From Embleya sp045207655 (GTDB lineage: Bacteria > Actinomycetota > Actinomycetes > Streptomycetales > Streptomycetaceae): a DNA stretch of 64,000 bases. How positions within the stretch are numbered: the first letter of the stretch is position 1; each line of letters opens with the position of its first letter. The notes beneath the pieces are model-generated. The model did not search any database, was not told the origin of the DNA, and was given only the letters and a program-made list of their open reading frames with translations. Below are positions 22,884-37,281 of this stretch, piece after piece. The stretch spans positions 2,418,001 through 2,482,000 of the forward strand of contig NZ_CP108784.1 in NCBI RefSeq assembly GCF_045207655.1. The letters are read 5' to 3'. Made by a program: the position numbers and the translations under genes.

Positions 22884-25625
22884 TCAGTCCTTCTCGACCG
22901 CCGACTCGTCATCCGCAACCACGTCCGAGCTCGCCGCATCGGCAACCTCGTCCTCGGCCGCAACCTCGGCCTCGACCTCGGCAACCTCGTCCTCGGCCTC
23001 ATCCTCGGAGTCGGCGGAGCCGTCCGCGTCCTCGTCATCCTCCGCGTCCGGGTCGAGCGCGTCGGTGAAGTCGAGGCCGTCGAGTTCGGCGACCCGCTCG
23101 GCCGCACCCGTCTCGCCCGTCGTGTCCGCCTCGGCTGCCCGGCCGAACCAGTCGCGCGCCTCGTCGTCCCGGCCCACGGCCGCCAACGCGTCGGCGTACG
23201 CGAATCGCAGTCGCGCCACCCACGGATTCGTCGACGCCGAGTTCAGCTCCGGCACCTGCAGCGTAACCACGGCCGCGTCGAGCTGGTCCAGGTCGCGACG
23301 CGCGCCGGCTGCAACGATCCGCAGCTCGATCTGCGCGGCCTTGTCCAGTTCCTTGACCTCGTCCGCGCCGGCCATCTGCAACGCCCGCTCCGGACGACCC
23401 AGCCCACGCTCGCAGTCGGCCATCACGGCCCAGTGCTCGCTCGAACCGGTCATCCGCCGCGCCGCACGCAGCTCGGACAGCGCCTCCGCGTACGCACCCG
23501 CCATGTACGCGGCGATCCCCGCCGCCTCGCGCACCGCGGCAACGCGCGACGCGAGCCGCAGCGCGACCTTGGCGTACTTGTAGGCCAGCTCCGGGTCCTC
23601 GTCGACCGTACGGCCGATCATCACCAGGTTGCGCGCGACCTCGTCAGCGAGGGTCTTGGGCAGCCCGCGCAGCTCCTGGCGCGCCTCCGCACCGAGCTCC
23701 TCGGCCTGCACGTCCTCCGGGATGTACATCCGCTCGACCGGCACATAACCCGGCTCGTCCCGACGGTCGAACGACGGCCGCGACCCACCACGATCGTCCC
23801 GATTCCCATACGACGGACGGCTGTTCCCGCGGTCCCGGTCCCCATGGGAGGGTCGGCCACCACGGTCGTCCCGGCTGAACGAGGAACGCGACCCGGCACG
23901 ATCCCCGCGGTCGCCATACGACGGCCGCGAGCCGCGGTCGTCCCGAGCGGGCCGGTCCGAACGCTCCGGCCGATCCGACCGGAACGGCGGACGCGACGAC
24001 CCACCGCGGTCGTCCCGGGCAGGCCGGTCCGAACGCTCGGGCCGGTCCGGCCGGAACGGCGGACGCGAACCGCCACCGGAACGGTCATCCCGATTGAACG
24101 CGGGACGCGCCGAGCCACCACGGTCGTCCCGATTGAACGACGGACGACGGTCACCACCACGCTCGTCCCGACCACCACTCGCCGGACGACCCGAACCCCG
24201 GTCGTCCCGACGCGGCGCCGGACGACGCTCGTGGAACGGCTGCCGCGCACCGGGCTGACCGTTGTAGGTCGGCCGGCTGCTGGCGCCGTCCTTGTAGTCG
24301 CGGTCCCCGAACTCCCGCTCGTCACGAGCGGACCGGTCCGAACGCTCAGGACGGTCCGACCGGAACGGCGGACGCGAACCGCCCGCACCGCCGCGCTCGT
24401 CCCGGTTGAACGACGGACGACGGTCGCCACCACGATCGTCCCGGTTGAACGGGGGACGCGAGCCACCCCGGTCGTCACGATTGAACGAAGGACGCGACGA
24501 ACCACCACGGTCGTCCCGAGCGGGCCGGTCCGAACGCTCCGACCGGAACGGCAAACGCCCACCGGCGCCACCCCGGTCGCCACGATCATCACGGTTGAAC
24601 GAAGGACGCGACGACGCACCGCGGTCGTCCCGGCCAGGCCGGTCCGAACGCTCGGGCCGGTCCGACCGGTACGGCGGACGCGACCCCCCACCCGAACGAT
24701 CGTCACGGTTGAACGAGGGACGGCGATCCCCGCCGCGCTCCTCACGGAACCCGGGCCGATCGTCCCGACCGGCCGGAGGCCGACGGTCGTCACGGTTGAA
24801 CGAGGGACGCGAGCCACCCCGGTCGTCACGGTTGCCGTACGACGGACGACTGCCACCCCGGTCGTCACGGTTGTAGGGCGGGCGCGAACCACCATCGCGG
24901 TCGTCACGGCCCGGCCGCGTGATCGCGTGGTCGCCGCGAGCCCCGTAAGACGTACGCGACTGACCGCGGTCACGCTCGGGAGCGTCCGCCCGGAAGGGCG
25001 GACGGGAGCCACCACGGTCGTCGCGGCCAGGGCGATCGTCACGAGCGGGCCGGTCCGACCGGTACGGCGGACGCGACCCCCCACCCGAACGATCGTCACG
25101 ATTGAACGAAGGCCGCGAGGATCCACCACGGTCATCCCGCCCACCGGACTGCGGCCGACCCGCACCACGGTCGTCACGGTTGAACGGCGGACGCGAGCCA
25201 CCCCGGTCGTCACGATTGCCGTACGACGGGCGCGAACCACCGCGGTCGTCCCGCGCAGGCCGGTCCGAACGCTCGGGCCGGTCCGACCGGTACGGCGGAC
25301 GCGAACCGCCACCGGAACGGTCATCCCGATTGAACGGGGGACGCGAAGCACCACCACGGTCGTCCCGACCGCCGGACTGAGGACGCCCACCGGACTGCGG
25401 CCGACCGGCGCCCGCGCCACGGTTGCCACCACGGTCGTCACGATTGAACGGAGGACGCGAACCGCCACGGTCGTCACGGCCACCCTGGTCACGACCACCG
25501 GAAGCCGGACGGCCACCGCGATCATCACGGTTGAACGGCCGGCGATCACCGCCGCCACCGCCCCCCGAGTACTGCGATCCACTGGGACGGCGACTCGGCC
25601 GTCCCTCGGAGGGGGGATTGGACAT
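22884..25625 (-). CDS. Long Arg/Asp/Gly-rich disordered protein with TPR-like C-domain
   Basis: 913 residues. Residues 1 to about 625 are almost wholly low-complexity: at least a dozen FNRDDRGG-type units, plus RSDRPERSDRPARDDRGG and SYGNRDDRGGSRP blocks, rich in Arg, Asp, Gly, Ser, Pro and Phe/Tyr. Residues about 630-845 are helical and TPR-like (ADEVARNLVMIGRTVDEDPE, AGAYAEALSELRAARRM, FAYADALAAVGRDDEARDWF). The last 65 residues are a highly acidic Asp/Glu tail. The ATG at 25625 has GAGGAG 9 nt upstream. TPR-like proteins with a shorter disordered tail occur at this locus in streptomycetes. The RGG/FUS-like composition suggests RNA binding or condensate formation; this is inference. It follows the rRNA operon and its terminator on the same strand. 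Confidence 0.88.
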   Translation of the reverse strand: MSNPPSEGRPSRRPSGSQYSGGGGGGDRRPFNRDDRGGRPASGGRDQGGRDDRGGSRPPFNRDDRGGNRGAGAGRPQSGGRPQSGGRDDRGGASRPPFNRDDRSGGGSRPPYRSDRPERSDRPARDDRGGSRPSYGNRDDRGGSRPPFNRDDRGAGRPQSGGRDDRGGSSRPSFNRDDRSGGGSRPPYRSDRPARDDRPGRDDRGGSRPPFRADAPERDRGQSRTSYGARGDHAITRPGRDDRDGGSRPPYNRDDRGGSRPSYGNRDDRGGSRPSFNRDDRRPPAGRDDRPGFREERGGDRRPSFNRDDRSGGGSRPPYRSDRPERSDRPGRDDRGASSRPSFNRDDRGDRGGAGGRLPFRSERSDRPARDDRGGSSRPSFNRDDRGGSRPPFNRDDRGGDRRPSFNRDERGGAGGSRPPFRSDRPERSDRSARDEREFGDRDYKDGASSRPTYNGQPGARQPFHERRPAPRRDDRGSGRPASGGRDERGGDRRPSFNRDDRGGSARPAFNRDDRSGGGSRPPFRPDRPERSDRPARDDRGGSSRPPFRSDRPERSDRPARDDRGSRPSYGDRGDRAGSRSSFSRDDRGGRPSHGDRDRGNSRPSYGNRDDRGGSRPSFDRRDEPGYVPVERMYIPEDVQAEELGAEARQELRGLPKTLADEVARNLVMIGRTVDEDPELAYKYAKVALRLASRVAAVREAAGIAAYMAGAYAEALSELRAARRMTGSSEHWAVMADCERGLGRPERALQMAGADEVKELDKAAQIELRIVAAGARRDLDQLDAAVVTLQVPELNSASTNPWVARLRFAYADALAAVGRDDEARDWFGRAAEADTTGETGAAERVAELDGLDFTDALDPDAEDDEDADGSADSEDEAEDEVAEVEAEVAAEDEVADAASSDVVADDESAVEKD

Positions 25626-25771
25626 GGGATTTGCTCCTCGTGATCGTCGTACGGGTACGCAGTCGCCTGTGGCGCGACCACCATTGTCCCGTATGACGAA
25701 CGAAGTCGGCGCACCCGATGGTGGCCCTGAGCCCCTGTGGACAGGAGTCGCCACGGTAAATAGAACTGGAC

Positions 25772-25807
25772 AAAAAAATAAGGGGCCCCACCGGGGTGGG
25801 GCCCCTT
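25772..25807 (-). terminator. Intrinsic terminator of the rRNA operon
   Basis: AAGGGGCCCCACC (25780-25792) and GGTGGGGCCCCTT (25795-25807) form a perfect 13-bp stem. On the minus strand it is followed by a run of T residues (complement of 25772-25778). It lies about 12 nt after the 5S gene. Confidence 0.92.
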
Positions 25808-25818
25808 ACTCACGTTGA

Positions 25819-25937
25819 TTCCGGCGGCGTCCTACTCTCCCACACCCCTTCGAGTGCAGTACCATCGGCGCTGGAGAGCTTAGCTTCCGGGTTCGGAATG
25901 AGACCGGGCGTTTCCTCTCCGCCAAGACCACCGGAAA
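25819..25937 (-). rRNA. rrf: 5S ribosomal RNA
   Basis: About 119 nt. The minus strand reads CGGTGGTCTTGGCGG, then AACGCCCGGTCTCATTCCGA, ACCCGGAAGCTAAGC and GTGGGAGAGTAGGACGCCGC, all standard actinobacterial 5S segments. The terminal complementary TTCCGG and CCGGAA set the ends. It is the last gene of the 16S-23S-5S operon. Confidence 0.95.
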
Positions 25938-26059
25938 ACCATCGAACCCTGCAAAAGGGTCGTTCGGTGAACCAGAAATCACATGCGGTGATTCAATTAT
26001 CAAACGGGTTCCCCGAAACCGATTGCGGTTCGGGAACCACACAGTGGACGCGTAGCAAC

Positions 26060-31058
<4,999 letters not shown>

Positions 31059-32083
31059 GTTCACCGGTAATCCGGTGGAACACAATAAGTGAGCGGCGAC
31101 TCTCCCGAAGGAATAGTCCGGGTATGTCGCCGGCGTCCTTGCTGTGACCTGGGCCCACTGACGGAACCCAGGATTTTCTTCAAAGGAACCACCAACACTC
31201 TCCGCACACCGCCATGTGACGGGGCTTCAAGCGCCGGGGGTGTTTCTTTGGCGTTGACTTTTGGCACGCTGTTGAGTTCTCAAGGAACGGACGCTTCCTT
31301 CGGTGCGGAGTCAACCGCGCCCTCCGGGCGTTTAACGTTCAAGATGTTTCAGTTTTTCGTTTTCCGTGTTTCGCTTTCGCGTTTCCAGCTTAGCACACCG
31401 TTTCGGCGGCTTCGCTTTCCTCGCTTTCGGCTTCCACCGCGTTTCCGCGTTTTCCGCCTCCCGGACTCTAGCAGATCTTCCGACCCGCTTTTCGTCCGTT
31501 GCTTCGTGCTTTCCGCTTTCGAAACTCTCGTTTCTTCCGCTTCCGGCCCGCCGAGCTTAGCAGACCCGTTTTCCCGCCTCCCCCAACCTCGCTTGATCAC
31601 TCTCGCGATGTCGGCGGCCGGCGAGCCGCGCGTCGTGCTCCGGATCTCTCCGGTACTCGATGCTTCAACTCTAGCAGGTTTCCCCGATAAAGCCGAATCG
31701 CATTCCGAAAATGCGATTCCCAGTAATAAATGGCAGCACAAATAAAACCCCCGGAATTTGGATGATCAAATTCCGCGCGCTTCACAAGGGCTGTGTCGAT
31801 CACTGGTTACACTGGGTCACACCCACGGAGACACCACAGGGACGGAGCAGCCAAAGGCCGTCCGCTTCCGGATGGATCGTTGGGGTGTGAGTCGCGGTGG
31901 GATCGGCCATCGCGCCGGTGTTGAGGGCGCGCCTGTCCGGATCTCCCGAAGTTGCGACTCGTACGAGCTTAAACCACCGACTTGGACGGGTCAAGCCGGT
32001 CCCCTATACCCAGTGGAACGGGTCGGGAACCGGCTCGACGAGTGAACCGTCGGGGTGGCTGACGGTGCATCAACTGCCTTGTG
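31059..32083 (-). promoter_or_regulatory. rRNA operon leader and multi-promoter region
   Basis: About 1 kb between 16S and tyrS with no credible gene. At 31268-31286 the minus strand reads CCTTGAGAACTCAACAGCG, the conserved rrn leader motif near the antiterminator/processing site. Between 31387 and 31673 four extended -10-like boxes occur, each preceded by TGC: TAAGCT (31387-31392), TAGAGT (31465-31470), TAAGCT (about 31555-31560) and TAGAGT (31668-31673). None has a good TTGACA. Streptomycete rrn operons usually have three or four tandem promoters, so this fits. The leader is also rich in GAAAGCG-type motifs. From 31741 to 32083 I see nothing further. Confidence 0.65.
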
Positions 32084-33361
32084 TCAGGCGGTGATCTCCG
32101 CTGCGGCGAGGTTGCGCTTGCCGCGGCGCAGGAGGGCCCAGCGGCCGTGCAGCAGGTCGGACGCGGTGATCACCGCGTCCTCGTCGGTCACCTTGGCGTT
32201 GTTGAGGTAGGCGCCGCCTTCCTTGATGGTGCGCCGGGCACCGCCCTTGCTCGGGGCGAGGCCGGTGGCCACCAGGGCGTCGATCACCGTCGGGCCCTCG
32301 GGCAGTTGTGCGCTGGGGAGTTCGGCAACGGCGGAGCGCAGGGTCGGCTCGTCGAGTGCGGTCAGGTCGCCCTGACCGAACAGTGCCTTGCTCGCCTCGA
32401 CGACCGCGGCGCACTGGTCGGCGCCGTGGACCAGCGTGGTCAGTTCCTCCGCGAGAGCACGCTGGCCGATCCGGGCGGCGGGGCGTTCCTCGCTGTCTCG
32501 TTCGAGGGTCTCGATCTCCTCGCGCGAGCGGAAGCTGAAGGTGCGCAGGTAGCGCGAGACGTCACGGTCGTCCGCGCCCAGCCAGAACTGGTAGAAGGCG
32601 TACGGCGTGGTCAGCTCGGGGTCGAGCCAGACCGTGCCGCCCTCGGTCTTGCCGAACTTGCTGCCGTCGGCCTTGGTGAGCAGGTTGGTGGTCAGCGCGT
32701 GGGCCTGGCCGTGCGGGTCGTTGCCGGTGATCCGACGGATCAGGTCGAGGCCGGCGGTGATGTTGCCCCACTGGTCGCTGCCGCCGATCTGGAGCGTGCA
32801 GCCGTACCGCTTGTAGAGCTCGACGAAGTCGTAGGACTGGAGCAGCACGTAGCTGAACTCGGTGTAGCTCATGCCTTCGCCGGAGAGGCGGGAGCGCACC
32901 GTCTCGCGGGCGAGCATCTGGTTGACGCTGAAGTGCTTGCCGATGTCGCGCAGGTACTCGACGATGCCGAGCTGCGCGATCCAGTCGTGGTTGTTCGCCA
33001 TCACGGCGGTGCTCGGGTCGGTGCCGTCGAAGTCGAGGAACGCGGAGAGCTGGCCTCGGATCCGGTCGGTCCAGGCCTCGACGGTGGCGACCTCGTTCAT
33101 CGCGCGCTCGGCCGAGGGCTTGGGGTCGCCGATCAGGCCGGTGGCGCCGCCGACCAGGGCGATCGGGCGGTGGCCGAACAACTGGAGTCGGCGCAGCGTC
33201 AGGACCTGGGTGAGGTGGCCGACGTGCAGGCTGGCCGCGGTCGGGTCGAACCCGCAATACGCCGTGACGGGACCGTCCGTGAACGCCTTCTTGAGCGCGT
33301 CCTCGTCGGTGGTCTGGGCCAGCAGGCCCCGCCACCGCAACTCGTCGACGATGTCCGTCAC
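32084..33361 (-). CDS. tyrS: Tyrosyl-tRNA synthetase
   Basis: 425 residues, standard bacterial TyrRS length. It charges tRNA-Tyr with tyrosine in the cytoplasm. The class I HIGH-like motif HVGH is at residues 46-49 and the KMSKS-equivalent KFGKT at 235-239. A C-terminal S4 RNA-binding domain follows (APSKGGARRTIKEGGAYLNN). The ATG at 33361 gives the normal start. It lies upstream of the rRNA operon on the same strand. Confidence 0.97.
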   Translation of the reverse strand: MTDIVDELRWRGLLAQTTDEDALKKAFTDGPVTAYCGFDPTAASLHVGHLTQVLTLRRLQLFGHRPIALVGGATGLIGDPKPSAERAMNEVATVEAWTDRIRGQLSAFLDFDGTDPSTAVMANNHDWIAQLGIVEYLRDIGKHFSVNQMLARETVRSRLSGEGMSYTEFSYVLLQSYDFVELYKRYGCTLQIGGSDQWGNITAGLDLIRRITGNDPHGQAHALTTNLLTKADGSKFGKTEGGTVWLDPELTTPYAFYQFWLGADDRDVSRYLRTFSFRSREEIETLERDSEERPAARIGQRALAEELTTLVHGADQCAAVVEASKALFGQGDLTALDEPTLRSAVAELPSAQLPEGPTVIDALVATGLAPSKGGARRTIKEGGAYLNNAKVTDEDAVITASDLLHGRWALLRRGKRNLAAAEITA

Positions 33362-33439
33362 AGTGCCTGGTCTCCTCGATCGATGCCGATGTGCGGCATG
33401 GGGGTGCGGCGTGTGCCGCGAGTGCGGCTGATGCAGCCG

Positions 33440-34183
33440 TTACAGGGTGCCCGACGGTCCGCCCTCGGCGCTAACCGCTTTGCCGGGCCGCGCCGCATCG
33501 GAGTCGGCGGCCGGCTTGGTGGTCGGCTCGGCGGCCGGCTTGGTGCTGCGCTTGCGTGGCTGGTGGGCTCGGTACGGGCTGACCGTCGGGTCGCCCGCGA
33601 TGTGGAAGCGCCAGGGCTGGGTGGCTCCGCCGCCGCCGACGCCGGTGCGTGGGCCGGTGCGGATCGCGGTGCGGGCGGGGGGTTTGCCGTACAGGACGCG
33701 GACCGGGCCGGTGGGGTCGCAGACGTCGGTGCCGTCCTGGGTGCGGTCCAGGGCCATCGCCATGGCCAGGCGGGCGGGGCCGGCGGCGAGGTCGGTGTCC
33801 TTGCGGGTGGTGGGTCGACGGGCGCGGGCCAGGGCGGTGCCGGTGGTGATCTCGCCGGCGCGCAGCAGTACCCCGGATGCGCGCTCGGGTGGGCCGCAGA
33901 CCAGGTTGGCGCAGTAGTACATGCCGTAGGTGAAGTAGACGTACAGGTGGCCGGGCGGGCCGAACATCGTGGCGTTGCGGGCGGTTCTGCCGCGGTAGGC
34001 GTGCGAGCCGGGATCGTTGGCGCCGTCGTAGGCCTCGACCTCGGTCAGCCGTAGTTCGACCGGGCCGGCCTCGGTCTCGTGCACGAAGGTTCGGCCGAGC
34101 AGGTCGGCGGCGACGGCCAGGACCGGGCGGTCGAAGAAGGAGCGCGGCAGCGGCTCGGTCGGGTGGGCGGTGGGGGCACGCAT
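33440..34183 (-). CDS. DNA-3-methyladenine glycosylase (AAG/MPG type)
   Basis: 247 residues. It removes alkylated purines in base-excision repair. Family motifs are LGRTFVHETEAGPVELRLTE and VEAYDGANDPGSHAYRGRTA, with the catalytic-site region MFGPPGHLYVYFTYGMYYCA. The C-terminal 50 residues are a Lys/Pro/Ala-rich tail beyond the usual domain. The ATG at 34183 is preceded 8 nt upstream by TAAGCT and lacks a Shine-Dalgarno, suggesting a leaderless mRNA. A GTG at 34210 is the alternative start. It sits 78 bp upstream of tyrS. Confidence 0.93.
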   Translation of the reverse strand: MRAPTAHPTEPLPRSFFDRPVLAVAADLLGRTFVHETEAGPVELRLTEVEAYDGANDPGSHAYRGRTARNATMFGPPGHLYVYFTYGMYYCANLVCGPPERASGVLLRAGEITTGTALARARRPTTRKDTDLAAGPARLAMAMALDRTQDGTDVCDPTGPVRVLYGKPPARTAIRTGPRTGVGGGGATQPWRFHIAGDPTVSPYRAHQPRKRSTKPAAEPTTKPAADSDAARPGKAVSAEGGPSGTL

Positions 34184-34251
34184 GACGAGCCAGCTTACGG
34201 CCGGGCGCACGTGATGGAATGGGCCGCCGAGACGATCATCGGGGAGGACAC

Positions 34252-35037
34252 ATGGTTTTCAAGAAGCTGATGGCGAGCATGGGCGCGGGCGGCGCCTCGG
34301 TCGAGACCGAGCTGCACGGTGCGCACACCACGCCGGGCGGTGTGGTCGAGGGACATGTCCGAATCCAGGGCGGCAAGGTCGACCAGCGCATCGAGGGCCT
34401 GTACGTCGGGTTCCAGGCGGTCGTCGAGGTGGAGACCCAGGACGGCGAGCAGCGGCGGAACGTGGAGTTCGGCCGGCAGCAGATCGGCGGCGAGTTCGAG
34501 CTGCGCGAGGGCACGACGCACGACGTGCAGTTCCGGCTGCCGGTGCCGTGGGAGACGCCGCTGACCACATTCCGCGGGGTGCAGCTCCGCGGCACCACGG
34601 TCGGGGTGCGGACCGAGCTGGCCATCGATCGGGCGATCGACAAGGGCGACCTGGACCCGGTCTCGGTGGACGCGTTCCCGGCGCAGGCGCTGATCCTCGA
34701 CGCGTTCGGGAATCTGGGCTTCCACTTCAAGGCCGCCGACCTGGAGCAGGGGCACATCCGCGGGGTCGATCAGCGGCTGCCGTTCTACCAGGAGATCGAG
34801 TTCGCCCCGCCGCAGGCGTACGCGCGCGGCATCAACGAGGTCGAGCTGACCTTCGTGTCGGCCGAGCACGCGACCGAGGTGATCCTGGAGATCGACAAGA
34901 AGGGCGGCGCGCTCTCCGGTGGGAGCGACGCGATCCGGCGGTTCACCGTCGATCACGGTTCGGCGCAGCAGACCGACTGGAACGCCTACCTGCACGGCTG
35001 GTTCCAGGAGCTCGGTCAGCGCCGCGGCTGGTTCTAG
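34252..35037 (+). CDS. Spo0M/SpoOM-like sporulation-control protein
   Basis: 261 residues with an arrestin-like beta-sandwich of the Spo0M family (MVFKKLMASMGAGGASVETE, PGGVVEGHVRIQGGKVDQRI, then LPVPWETPLT). In Bacillus, Spo0M affects sporulation; in streptomycetes the role is less clear. The ATG at 34252 has GGGGAGG 5 nt upstream. It is divergent from the glycosylase gene, with 68 bp between starts. Confidence 0.92.
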   Translation: MVFKKLMASMGAGGASVETELHGAHTTPGGVVEGHVRIQGGKVDQRIEGLYVGFQAVVEVETQDGEQRRNVEFGRQQIGGEFELREGTTHDVQFRLPVPWETPLTTFRGVQLRGTTVGVRTELAIDRAIDKGDLDPVSVDAFPAQALILDAFGNLGFHFKAADLEQGHIRGVDQRLPFYQEIEFAPPQAYARGINEVELTFVSAEHATEVILEIDKKGGALSGGSDAIRRFTVDHGSAQQTDWNAYLHGWFQELGQRRGWF

Positions 35038-35082
35038 TCCGTTTCCGGTCCGCGTGTTACGGGACGGGCGGCGGCCCGGGTG

Positions 35083-36600
35083 TCAGGCGTCCAGGAGCGC
35101 GCGTACCCGGGCCGCCCAGTCCGCCTCGAACTTCGCCCGGGACAGACCGGTGGCCCGGTCCAGCGCCGCGTCCACGGCGGCGGGCGCGGGGTTGGCGTAG
35201 ACGGCGGTGACGAAGCCGTACACGGCCAGGCTGCCGCCGAGTTCCTCGATCCGGCGGATCGCGAGGTGGGCGAGTTCGTAGGCGGCGGCGTTGGCGACGG
35301 TGTCGGCCTGGTACAGCTCGTTGTCCGTGGGCAGCTTGCCGGTGAACCGGTTCGTGGCGACGTAGGTCCTGGCCTCGTACAGTTCGTCGGTGCCGAGCAG
35401 GGTGCGGCCGCGTAGGGCGAGCCAGTCGGCGAAGCCCTCGACGACCCACACGGGTTGGTCCTGGTTGGGCACCTCGGTGCGCAGCGGGGTGACCAGTGCG
35501 TGGGCCATCTCGTGGCGCAGCAGTTCGCCCAGGCGTCGGGGGTTGGGCGAGGTGAACCAGCCCGAGGTGGTGTCGAGCACGATCCGCGAGCCGCCGAAGC
35601 GGCCCTTGCCGGCCGGGTCGATCGTGCGCAGCGCGTAGGTGAGGCCGGATTCCTCGCCGTGTTCGCCGGTGCGCCCGCCGTACAGTCGGTAGAAGGTGTC
35701 GCGGTCGGCGACCGGGACGATCACGAAGCCGGGGGCGGTGCCGGGTGGGCCGCCGTCCGCCCACGTGTCGATGTCGGCGCGCGCGGCCTCCTCGGCGTCG
35801 TCGGCCAGTTGTTCGGCGCCGGCGGCGGTGGTCGGGTCGGCGAGCACCACGACGTGGTCGCGGCGGACCACGGTCAGGTCGGCCTGGTCCCAGGGCGCGG
35901 GATAGTCGCGGGCGTACGCGTAGCCGGCTCCGTCGTAGGGGGTGCCGTCGACCGCCTCGATGACCAGTGGGGCGCCGGGTTCGGCGCGGACCACGGTCCA
36001 GCGGTAGCCCTCGCCGACGGTCGCGGTGTCGGCGGCGGAGACGCGGTGGTCGAAGGACACGTCCACGTAGGCGGTGATCCGCTCGCCGACCCCGGGCATG
36101 GTCTGCACCGTCTCGACGCGGTAGCCGAGGTGGTCGAAGGACACGCGGCCGAGGTTGTGGAACAGGCGCTGCTGGCCGCTGACCAGTTCGGGGATGTCCG
36201 GGTCGAGGTCGGCGGTGAAGCCCTGCGCGTCCCGGCCGATCAGGGCCTTGGTGCGGCGGCCGACCAGTTCCTGGATGTCGGAGCTCGCGATCGTGGGCCC
36301 GTGTGCGGGGGCGACCGGTGTCGCGGTGCCCGGGCGGGGGCCGCCGATCGCGCCGTCGGCGCCGCGCGGCTTGGCGCTGCCCGGGTCGCTGAGGGTGACG
36401 CCGAAGACGATCAGGGCGACGAGCGCCAGTACCAGCGCGGTCAGCGGCGCGGCGAGCCGGCGGGCGGCGGATCGCGGCCGGGCCGGTGCGGGCCCGGGTA
36501 TCGCGCCGTCGGCACCGCCCGCCCGATCGACGGCCTCGGCGGATATGCCCGATGAGGCGTCGTCGGCACAATCGCCGCTTTCGTGCGTCGGCTGGGTCAC
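35083..36600 (-). CDS. Membrane-anchored HExxH metallopeptidase, paralogue A
   Basis: 505 residues. A short cytoplasmic Pro/Ala-rich N-terminus is followed by one membrane helix (PLTALVLALVALIVFGVTL, about residues 52-70), so the bulk is outside the cell. The next roughly 150 residues resemble an NTF2-like domain. The peptidase domain has the zinc motif HEMAH (His363, Glu364, His367) and the third ligand Glu388 in VVEGFADWLA, a gluzincin (peptidase MA-like) pattern. The GTG at 36600 has GGGGGGAGG 8 nt upstream. Two intact paralogues and a remnant lie at 38180-42110. Substrate unknown. Confidence 0.85.
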   Translation of the reverse strand: MTQPTHESGDCADDASSGISAEAVDRAGGADGAIPGPAPARPRSAARRLAAPLTALVLALVALIVFGVTLSDPGSAKPRGADGAIGGPRPGTATPVAPAHGPTIASSDIQELVGRRTKALIGRDAQGFTADLDPDIPELVSGQQRLFHNLGRVSFDHLGYRVETVQTMPGVGERITAYVDVSFDHRVSAADTATVGEGYRWTVVRAEPGAPLVIEAVDGTPYDGAGYAYARDYPAPWDQADLTVVRRDHVVVLADPTTAAGAEQLADDAEEAARADIDTWADGGPPGTAPGFVIVPVADRDTFYRLYGGRTGEHGEESGLTYALRTIDPAGKGRFGGSRIVLDTTSGWFTSPNPRRLGELLRHEMAHALVTPLRTEVPNQDQPVWVVEGFADWLALRGRTLLGTDELYEARTYVATNRFTGKLPTDNELYQADTVANAAAYELAHLAIRRIEELGGSLAVYGFVTAVYANPAPAAVDAALDRATGLSRAKFEADWAARVRALLDA

Positions 36601-36735
36601 GCCGGATGCCTCCCCCCTGTTGGCGCGAGGATACCTACGTGATCTTCGCCGGTTTGCCGGACGGTGAGAATAGGCTCGTCCGGACGAGGCGCCCGGCAGG
36701 CGGCCGGGTGCCGGTGAGCACGAGCGGAGTCTCGC

Positions 36736-37278
36736 GTGACCGAGCCCATCAAGCCCTCGATGCCCTACGACTATCTGCCCGAGAAGCCGTCCTTCACGGT
36801 CACCAGTGGGGACCTGACCGATGGCCTGACCCTGCCGACCGCCCAGGTCAGTGGCGTGATGGGCGCGGGCGGCGAGGACGTGTCGCCGCAGCTGTCCTGG
36901 TCCGGCTTCCCGGCCGGCACCAAGAGCTTCGCGGTGACCTGCTTCGACCCGGACGCGCCCACGCACAGCGGGTTCTGGCACTGGGTCGTGGTGGACGTCC
37001 CGGCGGACGTCACCGAGTTGGCGAGCGGCGCGGGCGCGGCGGACGGCAAGGCGCTGCCCTCGGGCGCGTTCCACGTGCGCAACGACACCGGCGGCCCGGG
37101 CTACGTGGGCGCGGCGCCGCCGCCGGGGCACTACCCGCACCGGTACGTCTTCACGGTGCACGCGCTGGATGTGGACAAGCTCGGCGTGGACGAGAGCGCG
37201 ACGCCCGCGTTCGTCGGCTTCAACCTGTTCTCGCACACGCTCGCGCGCGCGGTTCTGGTCAACACGTACGCGCAGTGA
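36736..37278 (+). CDS. YbhB/YbcL (PEBP) family protein
   Basis: 180 residues. The phosphatidylethanolamine-binding-protein fold is clear: LSWSGFPAGTKSFAVTCFDP, DAPTHSGFWHWVVVDVP and the late GPPPGHYPHRYVF-like segment (AAPPPGHYPHRYVFTVHALD). Bacterial members are cytoplasmic and of uncertain function. The GTG at 36736 has CGGAG about 7 nt upstream. It is divergent from paralogue A. Confidence 0.93.
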   Translation: MTEPIKPSMPYDYLPEKPSFTVTSGDLTDGLTLPTAQVSGVMGAGGEDVSPQLSWSGFPAGTKSFAVTCFDPDAPTHSGFWHWVVVDVPADVTELASGAGAADGKALPSGAFHVRNDTGGPGYVGAAPPPGHYPHRYVFTVHALDVDKLGVDESATPAFVGFNLFSHTLARAVLVNTYAQ

Positions 37279-37281
37279 TCG

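Noticed and set aside
22160..23107. ORFs across the minisatellite after the DUF1015 gene that look like Pro/Ala/Arg-rich proteins.
   Set aside because: They follow the degenerate 20-bp repeats and change frame relative to them; no start signal or homology.
23621..25813. Very long alternative minus- and plus-strand frames through the Arg/Asp/Gly repeat gene, including repeats rich in VRRTGRTG or RSSRLNEG.
   Set aside because: They are out-of-frame readings of the same DNA repeats; only the 22884-25625 frame has a Shine-Dalgarno, a natural start and a recognisable TPR-like end.
31758..32045. A plus-strand ORF (95 codons, internal ATG at 31872) between the rRNA promoters and tyrS.
   Set aside because: Third-position GC is far below that of real genes here, no Shine-Dalgarno or family is seen, and it lies in rrn upstream sequence.
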